Made by a program: the position numbers and the translations under genes. From contig NZ_GL883891.1 in assembly GCF_000205165.1 (NCBI RefSeq), positions 1-57,737 on the forward strand: a stretch of 57,737 nucleotides of DNA, read 5' to 3'. Below, piece after piece: positions 8,037 to 19,800 of this stretch (positions are counted from its first letter, which is position 1; the number at the start of each line of letters is the position of its first letter). The notes beneath the pieces are model-generated. The model did no database searches. It was not told the DNA's origin and saw nothing but the letters and a program-made list of their open reading frames with translations. The stretch is from Paraprevotella xylaniphila YIT 11841 (GTDB taxonomy: Bacteria > Bacteroidota > Bacteroidia > Bacteroidales > Bacteroidaceae).

Positions 8037-11000
8037 ATGAACATTATGAATAATAGAATATTGATGACCGTCCTATGGCTCGGGCTTATGGTCGGTTCGG
8101 TTCATGCCCAGATAACGTCCGTGAGCGGTACGGTACGGGATGAGATGGAAACATTGATAGGGGCGACGGTGTGTGAGGTGGATGCCACGGGGCGTAACAT
8201 CAACGCTACGATTACGGATTTCAACGGCCATTTTGCCATGAAGGTGAAGAGCACGAAGAATAAGCTGAAAGTCAGTTTTATGGGATATAAGACGCAAACG
8301 CTCCCCATAAACCGTACGGTGTACAACATTACGTTGGAATCTGCACAACGTGTAATGAAAGAGGTGTCTGTCGTATCCAAGAAACGTTTGAACAGCGGGG
8401 GGCTTGCTATTCCGGAAAGGGAAGTCAGCTTTGCTACCCAAACCATATCCACAAAAGAATTCGAGGGGTTGGGCATTACGACTGTCGATGAAGCTTTGCA
8501 AGGACGTATCGCCGGGCTTGACATCATTTCCAATTCCGGTAATTTGGGAAGCGGGACCACGATGCGTTTGCGCGGAACGTCCTCCATCAGTACGCTGACC
8601 AACCAAAACCCCCTTATTGTCGTGAACGGTAACACGTGGAACGTGGACATGAGCACGTTCGACATCAACAGTGCCAACGATGAAACCTTTGCCCAGTTGT
8701 TGAACGTCAATCCCGAAGACATAGAGGAAATCAGTGTGTTGAAGGATGCTGCTGCCACGGCTATTTACGGCTCGCAAGGTGCCAACGGGGTCATCGAAAT
8801 CAAGACCAAACGCGGTAAAAGGGGAGCACCTGCCGTAAGTTATTCCTTGCGTCTTACGGGGACTTACCAACCGGAAGGCTATAAGATGCTGACGGGCGAT
8901 GAGTACACGATGTTGCTGAAAGAAAGTTATTTCAATCCGGAGCAAAGCTCTACGGCTTCCAACATCCCGGAATTGAACTACGACCCTACCTTTTCGGAGT
9001 ATGAACAGTACAATAATAATACCGATTGGCAGGATGAAGTGACCCAATGGGGATTGAGGCAGAACCATTACGTTTCTGTAACCGGAGGAGGCGAGAAGGC
9101 TACTTTCCGGATATCGGGAGGGTATGACCATGAGACTGGTTCCGTCATCCAACAGAAATTGGACCGCCTGTCCACTCGTCTGGCTTTGGACTATTACGTG
9201 AGCGACCGTATCAAGATTTCGACGAACTTTGCCATGACTTACACGGACAACCAGAAGAATTACGATGACTTGTTGGCCATTGCTTATAAAAAGATGCCCA
9301 ACATGTCCGTTTACGAGCAAGATCCCCGCACGGGACTTTCCACCGGAAGATATTATGAGATGCTCCAGTCTGCCTCTTCCGTATTCAACGGGAATCAGAA
9401 AGACCTGGTAAATCCTGTGGCCAGTGCGCACTTGGCAAAGTTCGGTGACAAGACTTACGACATTACCCCGGAACTGGAAATCCAATACAACCTGTTGGGA
9501 ACCACAGAAGATGAATGGCAGCTAAGATGGAACGGACGGGTGAACATGAATGTTTTCAATGAGTATATCGACAAGTTCTATCCGCAAGAACTGAAAACCA
9601 TCAGTTGGAACGGGGATGTCAACATGGGATATACCGGAAGCTCGAAGAATGTGGCCATTGATACCAAACAGACGTTGACGCTCATTCCGGCTTTCAAGAA
9701 TAAAGACCATTCCATGATGGCCATGGCGCGCTTCAACCTCATATCCGGCAACAACAACCAACAGTACACGGAATCTCGCGGGCTTCCTTCCGGAGGAATA
9801 GAAAGTCCTGACGCGGGCGGCATGATTAAGGGTATGTCTACCAGTTATAAACAATGGCGTTCCATTTACTACACGTTTTCCATGCACTATTCGTACAAGA
9901 GCCGTTATTCGTTGGATTTCTCCGTGCGAGCCGACGGAAGTACGAAATTCGGTCCGGATCAACGTTGGGGTGTTTTCCCTGCCGTTTCCGCACGTTGGAA
10001 CATCATTGACGAATCTTGGATGGAGTGGAGCCGTAAATGGCTGTCCATGCTTTCCATACGTCCCAGTTGGGGCAGGGTGGGCAACCAACCTACGGAGGAT
10101 TATCTTTATGAAAGCAAGTTCGGCACCGGTTCGGCTTATATCGACATGAATGCCATGAACCAGTCGAACATGCGTCTTACGGATCTTCGTTGGGAGACCA
10201 AATCCACGTATGATGTGGGTATGGATTTGGGATTTTTGGACGACCGTTTGAAACTGACTTTGGAATGGTATCATTCGACCACGAACGACATGTTGATGAG
10301 GGATGTCTCCATACCTTCGAGTACGGGATTCTCCAAATTGGCTTATAGGAATGTTGGTAAAATGCGGAATTTGGGTTGGGAATTCAATATAACGACGAAC
10401 AGGATTATCAAGGCCGGTAAGTTTTCTGCCGATTTCAATGTGGCATTCGGAAACAACAAGAATGAGATTCTTGAAATGGACGCTACCGTGCTGAATATGT
10501 TGAACACCAAGTTTACACAAGAAAACCGTAACGTGTTGCAGCGCGTGCAATTGAACAATCCTTTCGGGGCAATTTACGGTTTCCGTTATAAAGGTGTATA
10601 TCAATATCATTATGAGACTTTTGCGGACATGGGGGTGGCCGAACAAGAACAGTTCCTGGCAGACGGAAAGACGGCTCCGGTCGTTTTGAATGCCAACGGG
10701 GAAATCATCCGCGACAGCAAAGGGGAACCCAAACGGGTGAAATACTGTTTCTCGAATGCTGAAAACGAATCGAAGGATTATGATTTCAAGGGCGGTGATG
10801 CCATTTACGAAGACATCAACCATGACGGGAACATCAATGAATTGGATATCGTCTACCTCGGCTCTTCATTACCCAAGCTCACGGGAGGATTCGGCTTTAC
10901 GTTGAATTACGACCGTTGGAGGCTGAATGCCCAGTTCAATTACCGTGTAGGCAATAAGATTCTGAACCTGGCCCGTCTGGATGCCGAATCCATGATTACG

Positions 11001-11381
11001 AACAACAACCAAAGCCAGGCCGTGAATTACCGTTGGCGCAAGGAGGGCGATGTGACTCCGATTCCGCGAGCCATGTACGGGACATTGAGCAACGGTGCCG
11101 TATCCAATTACAACACGTTGGTCAGCGACAGGTTTGTGGAAGACGGTTCGTTCCTGCGGCTCAATTATTTGCAACTGTCTTATTCGTTCAGTAGCAAGGT
11201 GGCAAGGGCGTTGCGGCTTAAAGGCTTGCGCTGTTACGTGAGCGCGAACAACCTGTTCGTATTGACGAAATACAAGGGTGTGGATCCTGAAATCAATTAT
11301 GGAAGTTACGGTGTGGCACAAGACAGTGGGCAGACACCGCGTGCGAAGTCGTTTACCTTGGGCGTTACCGTCGATTTCTAA
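8037..11381 (+). CDS. SusC-like TonB-dependent outer-membrane transporter
   Basis: A 1114-residue protein with a signal peptide (ends near VHAQ, residue 25), a carboxypeptidase-regulatory-like domain (about 28-110), a TonB plug (about 125-260: LQGRIAGLDII, RGTSSI, VLKDAAATAIYGSQGANGVI) and a long beta barrel to the C-terminal TLGVTVDF, ending in Phe as barrel proteins do. It imports oligosaccharides using TonB energy, in complex with the SusD-like lipoprotein encoded 24 bp downstream. The canonical SusC plug signature and typical length give high confidence. The FAS1 lipoprotein gene directly upstream is an unusual neighbour. Confidence 0.95.
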   Translation: MNIMNNRILMTVLWLGLMVGSVHAQITSVSGTVRDEMETLIGATVCEVDATGRNINATITDFNGHFAMKVKSTKNKLKVSFMGYKTQTLPINRTVYNITLESAQRVMKEVSVVSKKRLNSGGLAIPEREVSFATQTISTKEFEGLGITTVDEALQGRIAGLDIISNSGNLGSGTTMRLRGTSSISTLTNQNPLIVVNGNTWNVDMSTFDINSANDETFAQLLNVNPEDIEEISVLKDAAATAIYGSQGANGVIEIKTKRGKRGAPAVSYSLRLTGTYQPEGYKMLTGDEYTMLLKESYFNPEQSSTASNIPELNYDPTFSEYEQYNNNTDWQDEVTQWGLRQNHYVSVTGGGEKATFRISGGYDHETGSVIQQKLDRLSTRLALDYYVSDRIKISTNFAMTYTDNQKNYDDLLAIAYKKMPNMSVYEQDPRTGLSTGRYYEMLQSASSVFNGNQKDLVNPVASAHLAKFGDKTYDITPELEIQYNLLGTTEDEWQLRWNGRVNMNVFNEYIDKFYPQELKTISWNGDVNMGYTGSSKNVAIDTKQTLTLIPAFKNKDHSMMAMARFNLISGNNNQQYTESRGLPSGGIESPDAGGMIKGMSTSYKQWRSIYYTFSMHYSYKSRYSLDFSVRADGSTKFGPDQRWGVFPAVSARWNIIDESWMEWSRKWLSMLSIRPSWGRVGNQPTEDYLYESKFGTGSAYIDMNAMNQSNMRLTDLRWETKSTYDVGMDLGFLDDRLKLTLEWYHSTTNDMLMRDVSIPSSTGFSKLAYRNVGKMRNLGWEFNITTNRIIKAGKFSADFNVAFGNNKNEILEMDATVLNMLNTKFTQENRNVLQRVQLNNPFGAIYGFRYKGVYQYHYETFADMGVAEQEQFLADGKTAPVVLNANGEIIRDSKGEPKRVKYCFSNAENESKDYDFKGGDAIYEDINHDGNINELDIVYLGSSLPKLTGGFGFTLNYDRWRLNAQFNYRVGNKILNLARLDAESMITNNNQSQAVNYRWRKEGDVTPIPRAMYGTLSNGAVSNYNTLVSDRFVEDGSFLRLNYLQLSYSFSSKVARALRLKGLRCYVSANNLFVLTKYKGVDPEINYGSYGVAQDSGQTPRAKSFTLGVTVDF

Positions 11382-11405
11382 ATAATAATCAAAAGCGAAG
11401 AAAAA

Positions 11406-13115
11406 ATGAAATCATATTCAATCTTAATGTCGGCAGCGTTAGCCGCATGTTCATTTACCGGTTGTGGGGATTTTTTGGACATCAAGCCTTTGAATGATAT
11501 CGTGCTGGAGAATTTCTGGGACGAGAAAAGCGATGTGGACAATATGATAAGCGGCTGTTACTCTACGATGCAAAGTGGCGACTTCGTGTACCGTCTTATG
11601 GTTTGGGGCGAAGTGCGTTCGGACAATATCATGGCGGGCAACAACGTGAATACGAATGTCGATTTGTCCAATATCTTTGAGGAAAACTTGCGGGCGAACA
11701 ATTCCTACACGAAATGGGAGAAGTTTTATAGCGTAATCAACAGTTGTAACTTGATTATAAAATATGCTCCCCAGGTGGCAGAAAAGTCCCCGGATTATAC
11801 CCCGAGTGCCTTGAAGGCCACGGTAGCGGAAGCTTCGGCGTTGCGTGACTTGTGCTATTTCTACCTGATTCGCGCTTTCAGGGATGTTCCCTATACGACG
11901 GAAGCATACGTGGACGACAACCAACAGTTGGCTTTGCCGGCCAGCAAGTTCGACGATATTCTGGACGCGTTGATAAAAGACCTCGAGTCGGTTCAAAATG
12001 ACGCAGTGAAGGTCTATCCGGAAACAAGTCCTTTATACCAGACAGGAAGAATCACGCAGGATGCCATCCACGCCATGCTTTGTGAGATGTATTTATGGAA
12101 GCAGGATTATGAAAAGTGCATTTGGTATGCCGATACGGTCATCAATGCCAAGTTGCAAGAGTATAATGAAAAGTACCGGGAGTATGGCGGCCTTGTGACC
12201 GGTGTGGTAGACAAATTGGTGGAAGGGTATCCTTTGATTAGTGATGCGAACAGTACCAATACCATGTATGGCAGTGCTTATACCCAATTGTTTGTGGACG
12301 GCAACAGCAGTGAGAGCATTTTCGAATTGACTTACATGGACAATGACAATATGCTTTCCAACGAGGCGGTGAGCCATGGTTATGGCAATGAAGAAACCTT
12401 TCCCGGCTTTTTCCGTCCTGCCGATTTCATCGCAACGGATATTCCGGACCGTTCTTACCAGATTTATAATAACATGTATGATACACGTTATTATGAAAGC
12501 TTACAGCGTTCCACTTCTACGGATTTCAAGATTAACAAGTATGTTACAAACAGTGCCACGATTGACTTGTCTGCTTCCACGTCCGATGAATTGTCCGTGT
12601 CCTACGGTACGGCTTATAGGGCGAGTTATTGTTCGGCCAACTGGATCGTTTACCGCCTGACGGACATCATGCTGATGAAAGCCGAAGCGTTGGTACAACT
12701 TGCCGTAGACAGGGAAAACGGGAAAGACCCGAAGCTTTCCGAGGCTTTCAAGTTGGTCAATGCAGTAAACCTTCGTTCCAATTGCGACAAGAACAAGGTG
12801 GCAGTTCTGGACAGCACATTATATACGACGAAAAGTACGATGAATAACCTCGTGATGGCCGAACGCCAACGGGAACTCATGTTCGAGGGGAAAAGGTGGT
12901 TCGACTTGGTGCGTCGTGCACGTCGTGAGGGCAATACGGACTATTTGGTGGAACAGGTGAAGCGCAAGTATACGACGAACGGCTCTGCCGTGCAAAGTAA
13001 ACTTTCGAGGATGGAGGCCATTTATTGGCCTTATAACGAGGACGAACTGAAAGTCAATCTATATTTAGAACAGAATCCTGCTTTTGCAAGCGGGGAAAGT
13101 AGTTCGTACGAATAA
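11406..13115 (+). CDS. SusD-like glycan-binding lipoprotein
   Basis: A 569-residue lipoprotein with the lipobox Cys at residue 20 (SFTGC) followed by GDFLDIKP, a hallmark SusD start. The SusD/RagB fold is alpha-helical with TPR-like helices (EASALRDLCYFYLIRAFRDVPY at about 140-165, split here by family-typical Arg and Tyr residues) and a C-terminal region with the conserved RQRELMFEGKRWFDLVRRAR helix. It caps the SusC partner encoded just upstream and binds the glycan outside the cell. Second gene of the first SusC/D pair; the next gene starts 22 bp later. Confidence 0.95.
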   Translation: MKSYSILMSAALAACSFTGCGDFLDIKPLNDIVLENFWDEKSDVDNMISGCYSTMQSGDFVYRLMVWGEVRSDNIMAGNNVNTNVDLSNIFEENLRANNSYTKWEKFYSVINSCNLIIKYAPQVAEKSPDYTPSALKATVAEASALRDLCYFYLIRAFRDVPYTTEAYVDDNQQLALPASKFDDILDALIKDLESVQNDAVKVYPETSPLYQTGRITQDAIHAMLCEMYLWKQDYEKCIWYADTVINAKLQEYNEKYREYGGLVTGVVDKLVEGYPLISDANSTNTMYGSAYTQLFVDGNSSESIFELTYMDNDNMLSNEAVSHGYGNEETFPGFFRPADFIATDIPDRSYQIYNNMYDTRYYESLQRSTSTDFKINKYVTNSATIDLSASTSDELSVSYGTAYRASYCSANWIVYRLTDIMLMKAEALVQLAVDRENGKDPKLSEAFKLVNAVNLRSNCDKNKVAVLDSTLYTTKSTMNNLVMAERQRELMFEGKRWFDLVRRARREGNTDYLVEQVKRKYTTNGSAVQSKLSRMEAIYWPYNEDELKVNLYLEQNPAFASGESSSYE

Positions 13116-13136
13116 AGACAGTATAAACACAAAAAA

Positions 13137-15164
13137 ATGATGATTATGAAAAGGTCAGTATTTAAATATTGGGGAGGCTTGGCTGCCTTGTTGGCCCTGT
13201 TCGGTTTCATAGGATGTTCCGATGAACCGGATGAGATGAATTACTATACCTTTAAAGGGCAGATGATGAGCGACTACCTGCTAAAGACCGAACAGTTCAG
13301 CGATTTTGCCACATTGGTCAACCGTGCCGGGATGATGGACATGCTTTCTTCCTACGGTTCTTATACGTGTTTCGCTCCGACCAATGCAGCCTTGCAAGAT
13401 TACATCAAAGGAAAAGGGTTGAGGTCGCTCGACGATTTGACGGACGCGGATTGCGATACGATTGTCCGTACGCATTTGGTGGAAAACATGTATTCCACTT
13501 CTGAGATGAACGACGGGGTGTTGCCGACGACCAACATGAACCGCCGTTATTTAGAGATAGGGCATGGCAATGATGAAAACGGGAACGCCGTGGTTATGGT
13601 CAACAAGACTGCCCATGTCATTTTCGAACTTCAAGACGACTCGGTAGAGAACGGAATCATGCAACCCGTAACGGAAGTGTTGGAAAACTCCAACCGGATG
13701 TTGCCGAAGGTGTTGGAGCAAAACGATAAGATTACGACGTTCTATGCAGCTTTGAAGGCCACGGGATTATTAGATTCCCTCAACGCCTATCGTGACGATT
13801 CGTGGAATCCGGATTTGTATGAACGTTATTACTACACTTCCCATATTAACCAAGAGACGGCTACCGTTCCTGATGAGAAACGTTACGGGTTTACGTTGTT
13901 CATCGTTCCGGACTCGGTATTGTCGAGGAAATACGGAATCGTGCCCGGTGACATCAAGGGGCTTTACGATAAGGCGTGTGAGATATATGATGCGGTTTAT
14001 CCGGAAGATAAAAATGCCGAATACCATAGCTTTGAGCGGTTGGAACACCGCAAAAACCCGTTGAACCGTTTTATGGCTTACCATATCCTCGACCGTGACG
14101 TGAAAGGGTGGAATTACCTGACTCCATTGAACGACATCGGCATAGAGACCACTTTGATGAATCCGGAAGACTGGTATGAGACGATGCAGCCCCGTACGAT
14201 GATGAAGGTGGAGAAGCTTACGGTATGGAAATATACGAACATGTCGGGCGACCAACGTTTGGAAATCTACCTGAACCGGCGTTATGACGACAATTACAGC
14301 ATCCACGGTTCCATGGTCAGCCGCACGATAGAACCGGAATATGAGCAAGAGGGACTGAACGGGCGGTATTTCTATGTCAACGACATCGTGGCCTTTAGTA
14401 CCGACACCCGTGACATCGTGCAAAACTGCCGTATCCGGATGGATTTCTCTACGATTTTTCCAGAGTTGATGACGAATGATATCCGGCAGAACGGCGACCC
14501 GAGATACAACGATCCTCCTTTTGACGAGACAGCCAAGTACGGGCGTAATTACTATTTCCCCAACGGGTATTTGAAGAATGTGAAGAGTGCGGGATATTTT
14601 ATTTACCGCCGTCCGCGTTTAGGGTATTACTGCTATGAGGGAGACGAAATGAACTTGTTCGGTGACTATGATTTCACGTTTAAGACACCACCAGTCCCGT
14701 TCGAGGGTGATTGGCAAGTACGTTTGGGGTTCACTTGCGAGCCGACGCGTGGCATTGGCCAAATCTATTTCGACGATGTGCCGCAAGGCATACCTTTGGA
14801 TATGACCAAAAACCTTGCCGACCCTACCATTTTGGGTACGGCGTTCCGCAGCGATTACACATCTGCCATGTCTTCTTCCGAAAAACAGGAAGAACGGAAA
14901 GCGTTGAAAAACAAAGGGTATTACCGAGGTGCTGCCGGAGGGTATCATTTATTGGGAGACCGTCATGACATATTCGCAAATTGTGCGGATACTTATCGCA
15001 TTGTGCTTTGTACGGTGCATATCAATCCTGACAAGGACCATTTCTTGCGTATCCGCAACGTTTCGGACAACGGCAGCACGGAGTTCATGCTCGATTATCT
15101 GGAACTGGTGCCCAAGAGCGTATATGGCGTGACGGATGACGGAGAGCAAGAGGATGATTTGTAA
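13137..15164 (+). CDS. FAS1-domain lipoprotein with C-terminal beta module
   Basis: A 675-residue lipoprotein; the Cys of the lipobox is in FIGCSDEPDE at about residue 28. Two FAS1-like domains: about 42-190 (TYTCFAPTNAALQDYI) and about 205-430 (TLFIVPDSVLSRKYG...MAYHILDRDVKGW). The remainder (about 480-670) is rich in beta strands with a late pattern (RLGFTCEP, IYFDDVPQG, RIRNVSDNGS, LDYLELVP) that looks like a jelly-roll carbohydrate-binding module. It sits between the first SusD and the next FAS1 gene in the same operon. A surface glycan-binding role is inferred from position and fold type. Start may be the third Met (base 13146). Confidence 0.75.
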   Translation: MMIMKRSVFKYWGGLAALLALFGFIGCSDEPDEMNYYTFKGQMMSDYLLKTEQFSDFATLVNRAGMMDMLSSYGSYTCFAPTNAALQDYIKGKGLRSLDDLTDADCDTIVRTHLVENMYSTSEMNDGVLPTTNMNRRYLEIGHGNDENGNAVVMVNKTAHVIFELQDDSVENGIMQPVTEVLENSNRMLPKVLEQNDKITTFYAALKATGLLDSLNAYRDDSWNPDLYERYYYTSHINQETATVPDEKRYGFTLFIVPDSVLSRKYGIVPGDIKGLYDKACEIYDAVYPEDKNAEYHSFERLEHRKNPLNRFMAYHILDRDVKGWNYLTPLNDIGIETTLMNPEDWYETMQPRTMMKVEKLTVWKYTNMSGDQRLEIYLNRRYDDNYSIHGSMVSRTIEPEYEQEGLNGRYFYVNDIVAFSTDTRDIVQNCRIRMDFSTIFPELMTNDIRQNGDPRYNDPPFDETAKYGRNYYFPNGYLKNVKSAGYFIYRRPRLGYYCYEGDEMNLFGDYDFTFKTPPVPFEGDWQVRLGFTCEPTRGIGQIYFDDVPQGIPLDMTKNLADPTILGTAFRSDYTSAMSSSEKQEERKALKNKGYYRGAAGGYHLLGDRHDIFANCADTYRIVLCTVHINPDKDHFLRIRNVSDNGSTEFMLDYLELVPKSVYGVTDDGEQEDDL

Positions 15165-15183
15165 GATGAATAAACGACGAATT

Positions 15184-16830
15184 ATGAAAAAGACAATTAT
15201 AAAATATGCTTGGGCGGCATTGCTGCCGTTCGTGGCTTCGTGCAGTGACGAATGGGATGAACATTACGGACAGGGTAACCCTATGGCCAGTGAAGAGTCC
15301 TTGTGGCAGGCGTTACAAGAACGCCCAGAGCTGTCCAATTTTGCACGTTTGGTGGAAAATGTGGGATATGAATATTATTTCGGCGGTGACCGGATGTTTA
15401 CCCTTTTCGCTCCCACTAACGACTATCTCACGGAGGCAGCTGTGGACAGCCTGACAGAGGTTTACAATACCCAAAAGAACAACCGGATAAAGAATAACGA
15501 CAACACTGTCATTAAACAATTCTTGCAAAACCACATGGCGATGTATAATTATGCTGCCATCCCGTCAGGAGATTCAGTGCAGATGATGATGTTGAACGGC
15601 AAATACAGTTATTTGGCGGATGGCACAGTGAATGGGGTGAAGTGCCTGACTTCCAACGAACTTTATCGCAATGGTGTGTTGTTTACCGTAGATGGCCGGC
15701 TCCCATATTTTGCCAACGTGTCCGAATACTTCAGCACGGATGCCGAGTTGGACAGTATCGCGTCTTTCTTCAGCCGGTATAACGTGTATGAGTTCGACCC
15801 CTCCCGTAGCGTCCCGGGGGAGATTGTAGACGGGAAGACGGTCTATCTGGATTCCGTGATGAACCTGAAGAACGTCATGTTCGACGAATTGGGATACATC
15901 AACCGTGAAGACAGTGCCTATTGGATGGTAGTGCCTACGGACCGGCAATGGAAGAGCCTTTATGAGGAATACAAGGCTTATTTCAACTACGACAATACTA
16001 CCGCAAAGCGTGACTCCATGGAAAACTTGATGACGCACAAGGCTATCATACAAGGTACGATATTCAATATGAACATCCAACCTTCGCTGAACGATTCTGT
16101 CGTATCGACCAACTGGAATGAGGCCAATTACAGATACTATAAATGCTTGCGTCCTTTCGACCAAGGCGGGGTCTTCGCTGAGGCCCGTGATGTCACGTGC
16201 AGCAACGGGAAGGTATTCATAGCGGACAATTGGGCGATAGACAAACGTACGACATTTTTTCAGGAAATAAAGATTGAAGCGGAGAATGCTTATTACCGGG
16301 ACAGTGTGGCCAAATGTAAGGAACCGGTCACTACTTGTGTAGTTCCGGCAGGAAATCCGTTGTACGGACAAGTGTCAGGCAATGCTTTTGTGCAGGTGGA
16401 ACCGCGCAATACCGCTGTGACGCCGTTGATACGATATACGATACCCAATGTGCTGTCTAACATCGGTTATGACATTTATGCCGTTTTTGCCCCCGCGATA
16501 GCTGCCGACACGTTGGCTACGGACACGCTGCCGCTGAAAGTCAAGTTTTCGTTGAAATACAACGACCAGGATGGCAGGCAAGTGAACGATATCAAAATGA
16601 AAAATCCGATTAGCGGTACCTATTCGTATGAGACGGTTCCCAATGTCGTGGATACCGTCCTGGTTGCCAGCGATTACAAAATTCCTACATGCAGTTACGG
16701 GCTGAGCGAACCTCAAGTCCGCTTCACAGTGGAAAGTGACCGTTCGACTTCCAAATACACGCGTGTCCTGCGTTTGGACTGTATCGTGTTCAAACCGCAC
16801 GAAGATGAAAACAACGATTCTAATGAATAA
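15184..16830 (+). CDS. FAS1-domain lipoprotein
   Basis: The start at 15184 (MKKTIIKYAWAALL) is chosen because it gives a proper lipoprotein signal with Cys at residue 20 (FVASC, then SDEWDEHY). An in-frame Met at 15136 would overlap the previous gene and add a charged tail. The protein has 548 residues. Two FAS1-like parts: about 40-190 (MFTLFAPTNDYLTE...FLQNHMAMYN) and about 195-370 (WMVVPTDRQWKSLYEEY). The C-terminal 170 residues form a separate beta-rich module (EIKIEAENAYYRDS through RVLRLDCIVFKP). Ends 9 bp before the second SusC gene, so translation is probably coupled. Role as for the other FAS1 proteins: surface binding, inferred. Confidence 0.75.
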   Translation: MKKTIIKYAWAALLPFVASCSDEWDEHYGQGNPMASEESLWQALQERPELSNFARLVENVGYEYYFGGDRMFTLFAPTNDYLTEAAVDSLTEVYNTQKNNRIKNNDNTVIKQFLQNHMAMYNYAAIPSGDSVQMMMLNGKYSYLADGTVNGVKCLTSNELYRNGVLFTVDGRLPYFANVSEYFSTDAELDSIASFFSRYNVYEFDPSRSVPGEIVDGKTVYLDSVMNLKNVMFDELGYINREDSAYWMVVPTDRQWKSLYEEYKAYFNYDNTTAKRDSMENLMTHKAIIQGTIFNMNIQPSLNDSVVSTNWNEANYRYYKCLRPFDQGGVFAEARDVTCSNGKVFIADNWAIDKRTTFFQEIKIEAENAYYRDSVAKCKEPVTTCVVPAGNPLYGQVSGNAFVQVEPRNTAVTPLIRYTIPNVLSNIGYDIYAVFAPAIAADTLATDTLPLKVKFSLKYNDQDGRQVNDIKMKNPISGTYSYETVPNVVDTVLVASDYKIPTCSYGLSEPQVRFTVESDRSTSKYTRVLRLDCIVFKPHEDENNDSNE

Positions 16831-16839
16831 CATAAGACC

Positions 16840-19800
16840 ATGATGGACATGAAGTATAAAGTATATTGCGTTTCGGCCATGATGTTGTGTTGCATGGCCT
16901 CGGAAGCACAGGAAAAAGACACTGTCGGGGTTGGTGACAGTGTGAAGAATGAAAGTGTCAGCCGTGTACGGAAAAAGGTAAAGACACGTACCATACGGGG
17001 AAAAGTGTTGAGCGGTACGGATAAGAAGCCCAAAGGCGGAGCCATGGTCCGCACACACGGCATGGACGGCTACAGTACGTTGACGGAAGAAGACGGGACT
17101 TTTAAGCTCGAACTCCCCGTTTTTGCGTCCTCCATCGATGTCTCTTCTCCGGACGACCATTTGGTGGAAGTGGGACTGCGTTCCACGGAAGAGCAGCCGC
17201 TCATCTTTTTGTACCCTCAGAGCGTGGTACCGTTGTACGGCAAGAAAACCGATATCCTGAACATGCGTGTGGCTGACGGGGCTAACTATTCCCCGGCCCT
17301 GTCGGTGGAAGAAGACATACAGCGTGAGTTGGGGGCGAGCGTGCGCACGGTGATGCGCAACGGCACGCCCGGTATCGGGGGCGTGATGATGATGAGCGGC
17401 CTGAATTCCATCAATGCTAATGCACAGCCGCTTATCGTGATAGACGGAGTGCCTTTGGACCAACAATATGGTAGGGAAATGCTTCACGACGGGTTCTACA
17501 ATAACATCTTGACCAACATCAATCCGGCAGACATCGACCACGTGACGGTGTTGCGTAATGGGACGGCCCTTTACGGGGCCAAAGGTGCCAACGGGGTCAT
17601 CCTTATAGATACCCGGCGGAGTAAAAGCATGGCTACCCGTATTACCGCCACATTGTCGGCTGGTGTCACTTTGGAACCCCGTTATTATGACATGATGAAT
17701 GCGTCCCAATACCGGACGTATGCCAGCGAGCTGCTCAAGACCACCAACACGGCCATTCGCGATTTTAATTTTTTGGATGATTCCCCGAACAATTATTATG
17801 CGGAGAAATATAACAAGAACACCGATTGGAAAGACAAGGTCTACCGCACGGCTTTCTTGCAGAATTACGGCATCAATGTGGAAGGCGGAGATGAAGTGGC
17901 ACAATACAACCTGTCATTGGGGTATACGGGAGCACAATCCACATTGGAACAGAATGACATGGACCGGCTGAACATCCGGTTCAATTCCGATATTGCGTTA
18001 GGTAATAAGCTAGACGTACGCTTCGATGCGGCATTTACCAACATCACCCGTGATTTGCGTGACGATGCCGCGCCCTCGAGTTATGAGGAAGGGACGCCCA
18101 CGTCGCCGTCTTTCCTGGCGTATGCCAAGGCTCCGATGTTGAGCCCTTATACGTTTTCCAGAGGGGAAATCTATGAGAACCATTTGGACGTGACGGATGA
18201 AACTTATTTGGACGAGGCGTTGGCCGGATATAGCAATTATAACTGGAAGTTAGGTAACCCGTTGGCTATCCTTGAATATGGCGAGGCGCAGAACAAAAAC
18301 CATTTCGAGAACTCCATGCTGAGCCTTTCCATCAAGCCTAAATTCAAGTTTAACGACCATCTTTCGCTCAGCGAGCATTTCAGCTATGTGCTGACGAACA
18401 CGAACGAGAAGTATTATATCCCCTTGAACGGTGTACCCGACTACTATGTGTCGAGTCTCGGGGCTTTCAGGCAGAACGAGGCACGTTCGTTGTTCTCCAA
18501 GCAGAATGCCATCATGAGCGACACCCGTCTGGAGTGGAACCAACGGTATGCCGCGCATGCCATTGCCTTGCGCGGAGGCTTCCGCATGCAATGGGACAGC
18601 TACCAGTTGAATACCCAAGTGGGTTACAATACGGGAAACGACAAGACTCCGTTCATCTCTTCTTCTTTGCAGGATGCTGCAACCGGGGGGGCGAAGGACC
18701 AATGGAACTCTTTGGCCTACTATGCCCAGGCCGATTATGACTTTAAGGGCCGTTATTACTTGCAGGCCACGGTGGCAGCCGAAAGTTCTTCCCGTTTCGG
18801 ACGCGACACGGACCAGGGAGTGAAGATGTGCGGGGTGAAGTGGGGGATCTTCCCGGGTTTCCAAGCTTCTTGGGTTGTCACCAACGAGCCTTGGATGGCC
18901 GGATCAGGTTTCCTCAACTACCTTCGCCTATCGGCCGGAGTGGACGTGAGCGGCAATGACGATTTGCCTTACTACGACACACGTTCGTATTTTGCCAGTT
19001 CGGACTATATGGGACAGGCTTCCGGGTTGGCGATTGCCGGTATCGGAAACGAGAAGATCCAGTGGGAGCGGACTCGCCGGGTCAATGTCGGTGTGGATGC
19101 CAACCTGTTGGATAATAGGTTGGGCGTGCGTTTCAATTATTTCCGCAGTGCCACAGACCATTTGCTGATGTGGCAGGAGATGTCCTTCCTGAGCGGCCTG
19201 GATAAGACTTGGGGCAACGGTGGCAAGTTGGAGAACCGTGGTTTCGACGTGGAAGCCACGGGAGTGGTATGGGCTTCACCGTCATGGCAATGGCAGGTCG
19301 GTGCCAGTGTGGGGCATTACAAGAACGAGGTCACCGCTTTGCCAGACGGCCAACAGTATATGGATACGGAAATACTCGGGGCCACGGTACGTACGGAGAT
19401 AGGCCGCCCGGCCAATCTGTTCTATGGCTATAAGACAAAGGGCGTGTTTGCCACGAGCGCGGAAGCCCAGGCCGCAGGCTTGTACGTCCGTGATGCCAAC
19501 GGGGTGGACCGGACGGCTTTCGAGGCAGGTGACGTGCACTTTGTGGACTTGGACGGTGACCATTTCGTCACGGAGGCCGACCGCACGGTGATAGGCGACC
19601 CCAATCCGGACATTTACGGTAACATCTTCACTACCGTGCAATACCGGCGTTTTCGTTTGGACGTGCGTTTCAACTATTCTCTAGGGAACGACATCTATAA
19701 CTATATGCGCCAACAGCTCGAGTCAGGAAGCCGTTTCATGAACCAGACCACGGCGTTGGCACGGCGTTGGCAGGTGGAGGGGCAGCAGACAGACATACCC

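Noticed and set aside
16375-17904. 509-codon open frame on the minus strand
   Set aside because: Antisense across the end of a FAS1 gene and the start of a SusC gene; His/Arg/Val-rich composition typical of shadow frames.
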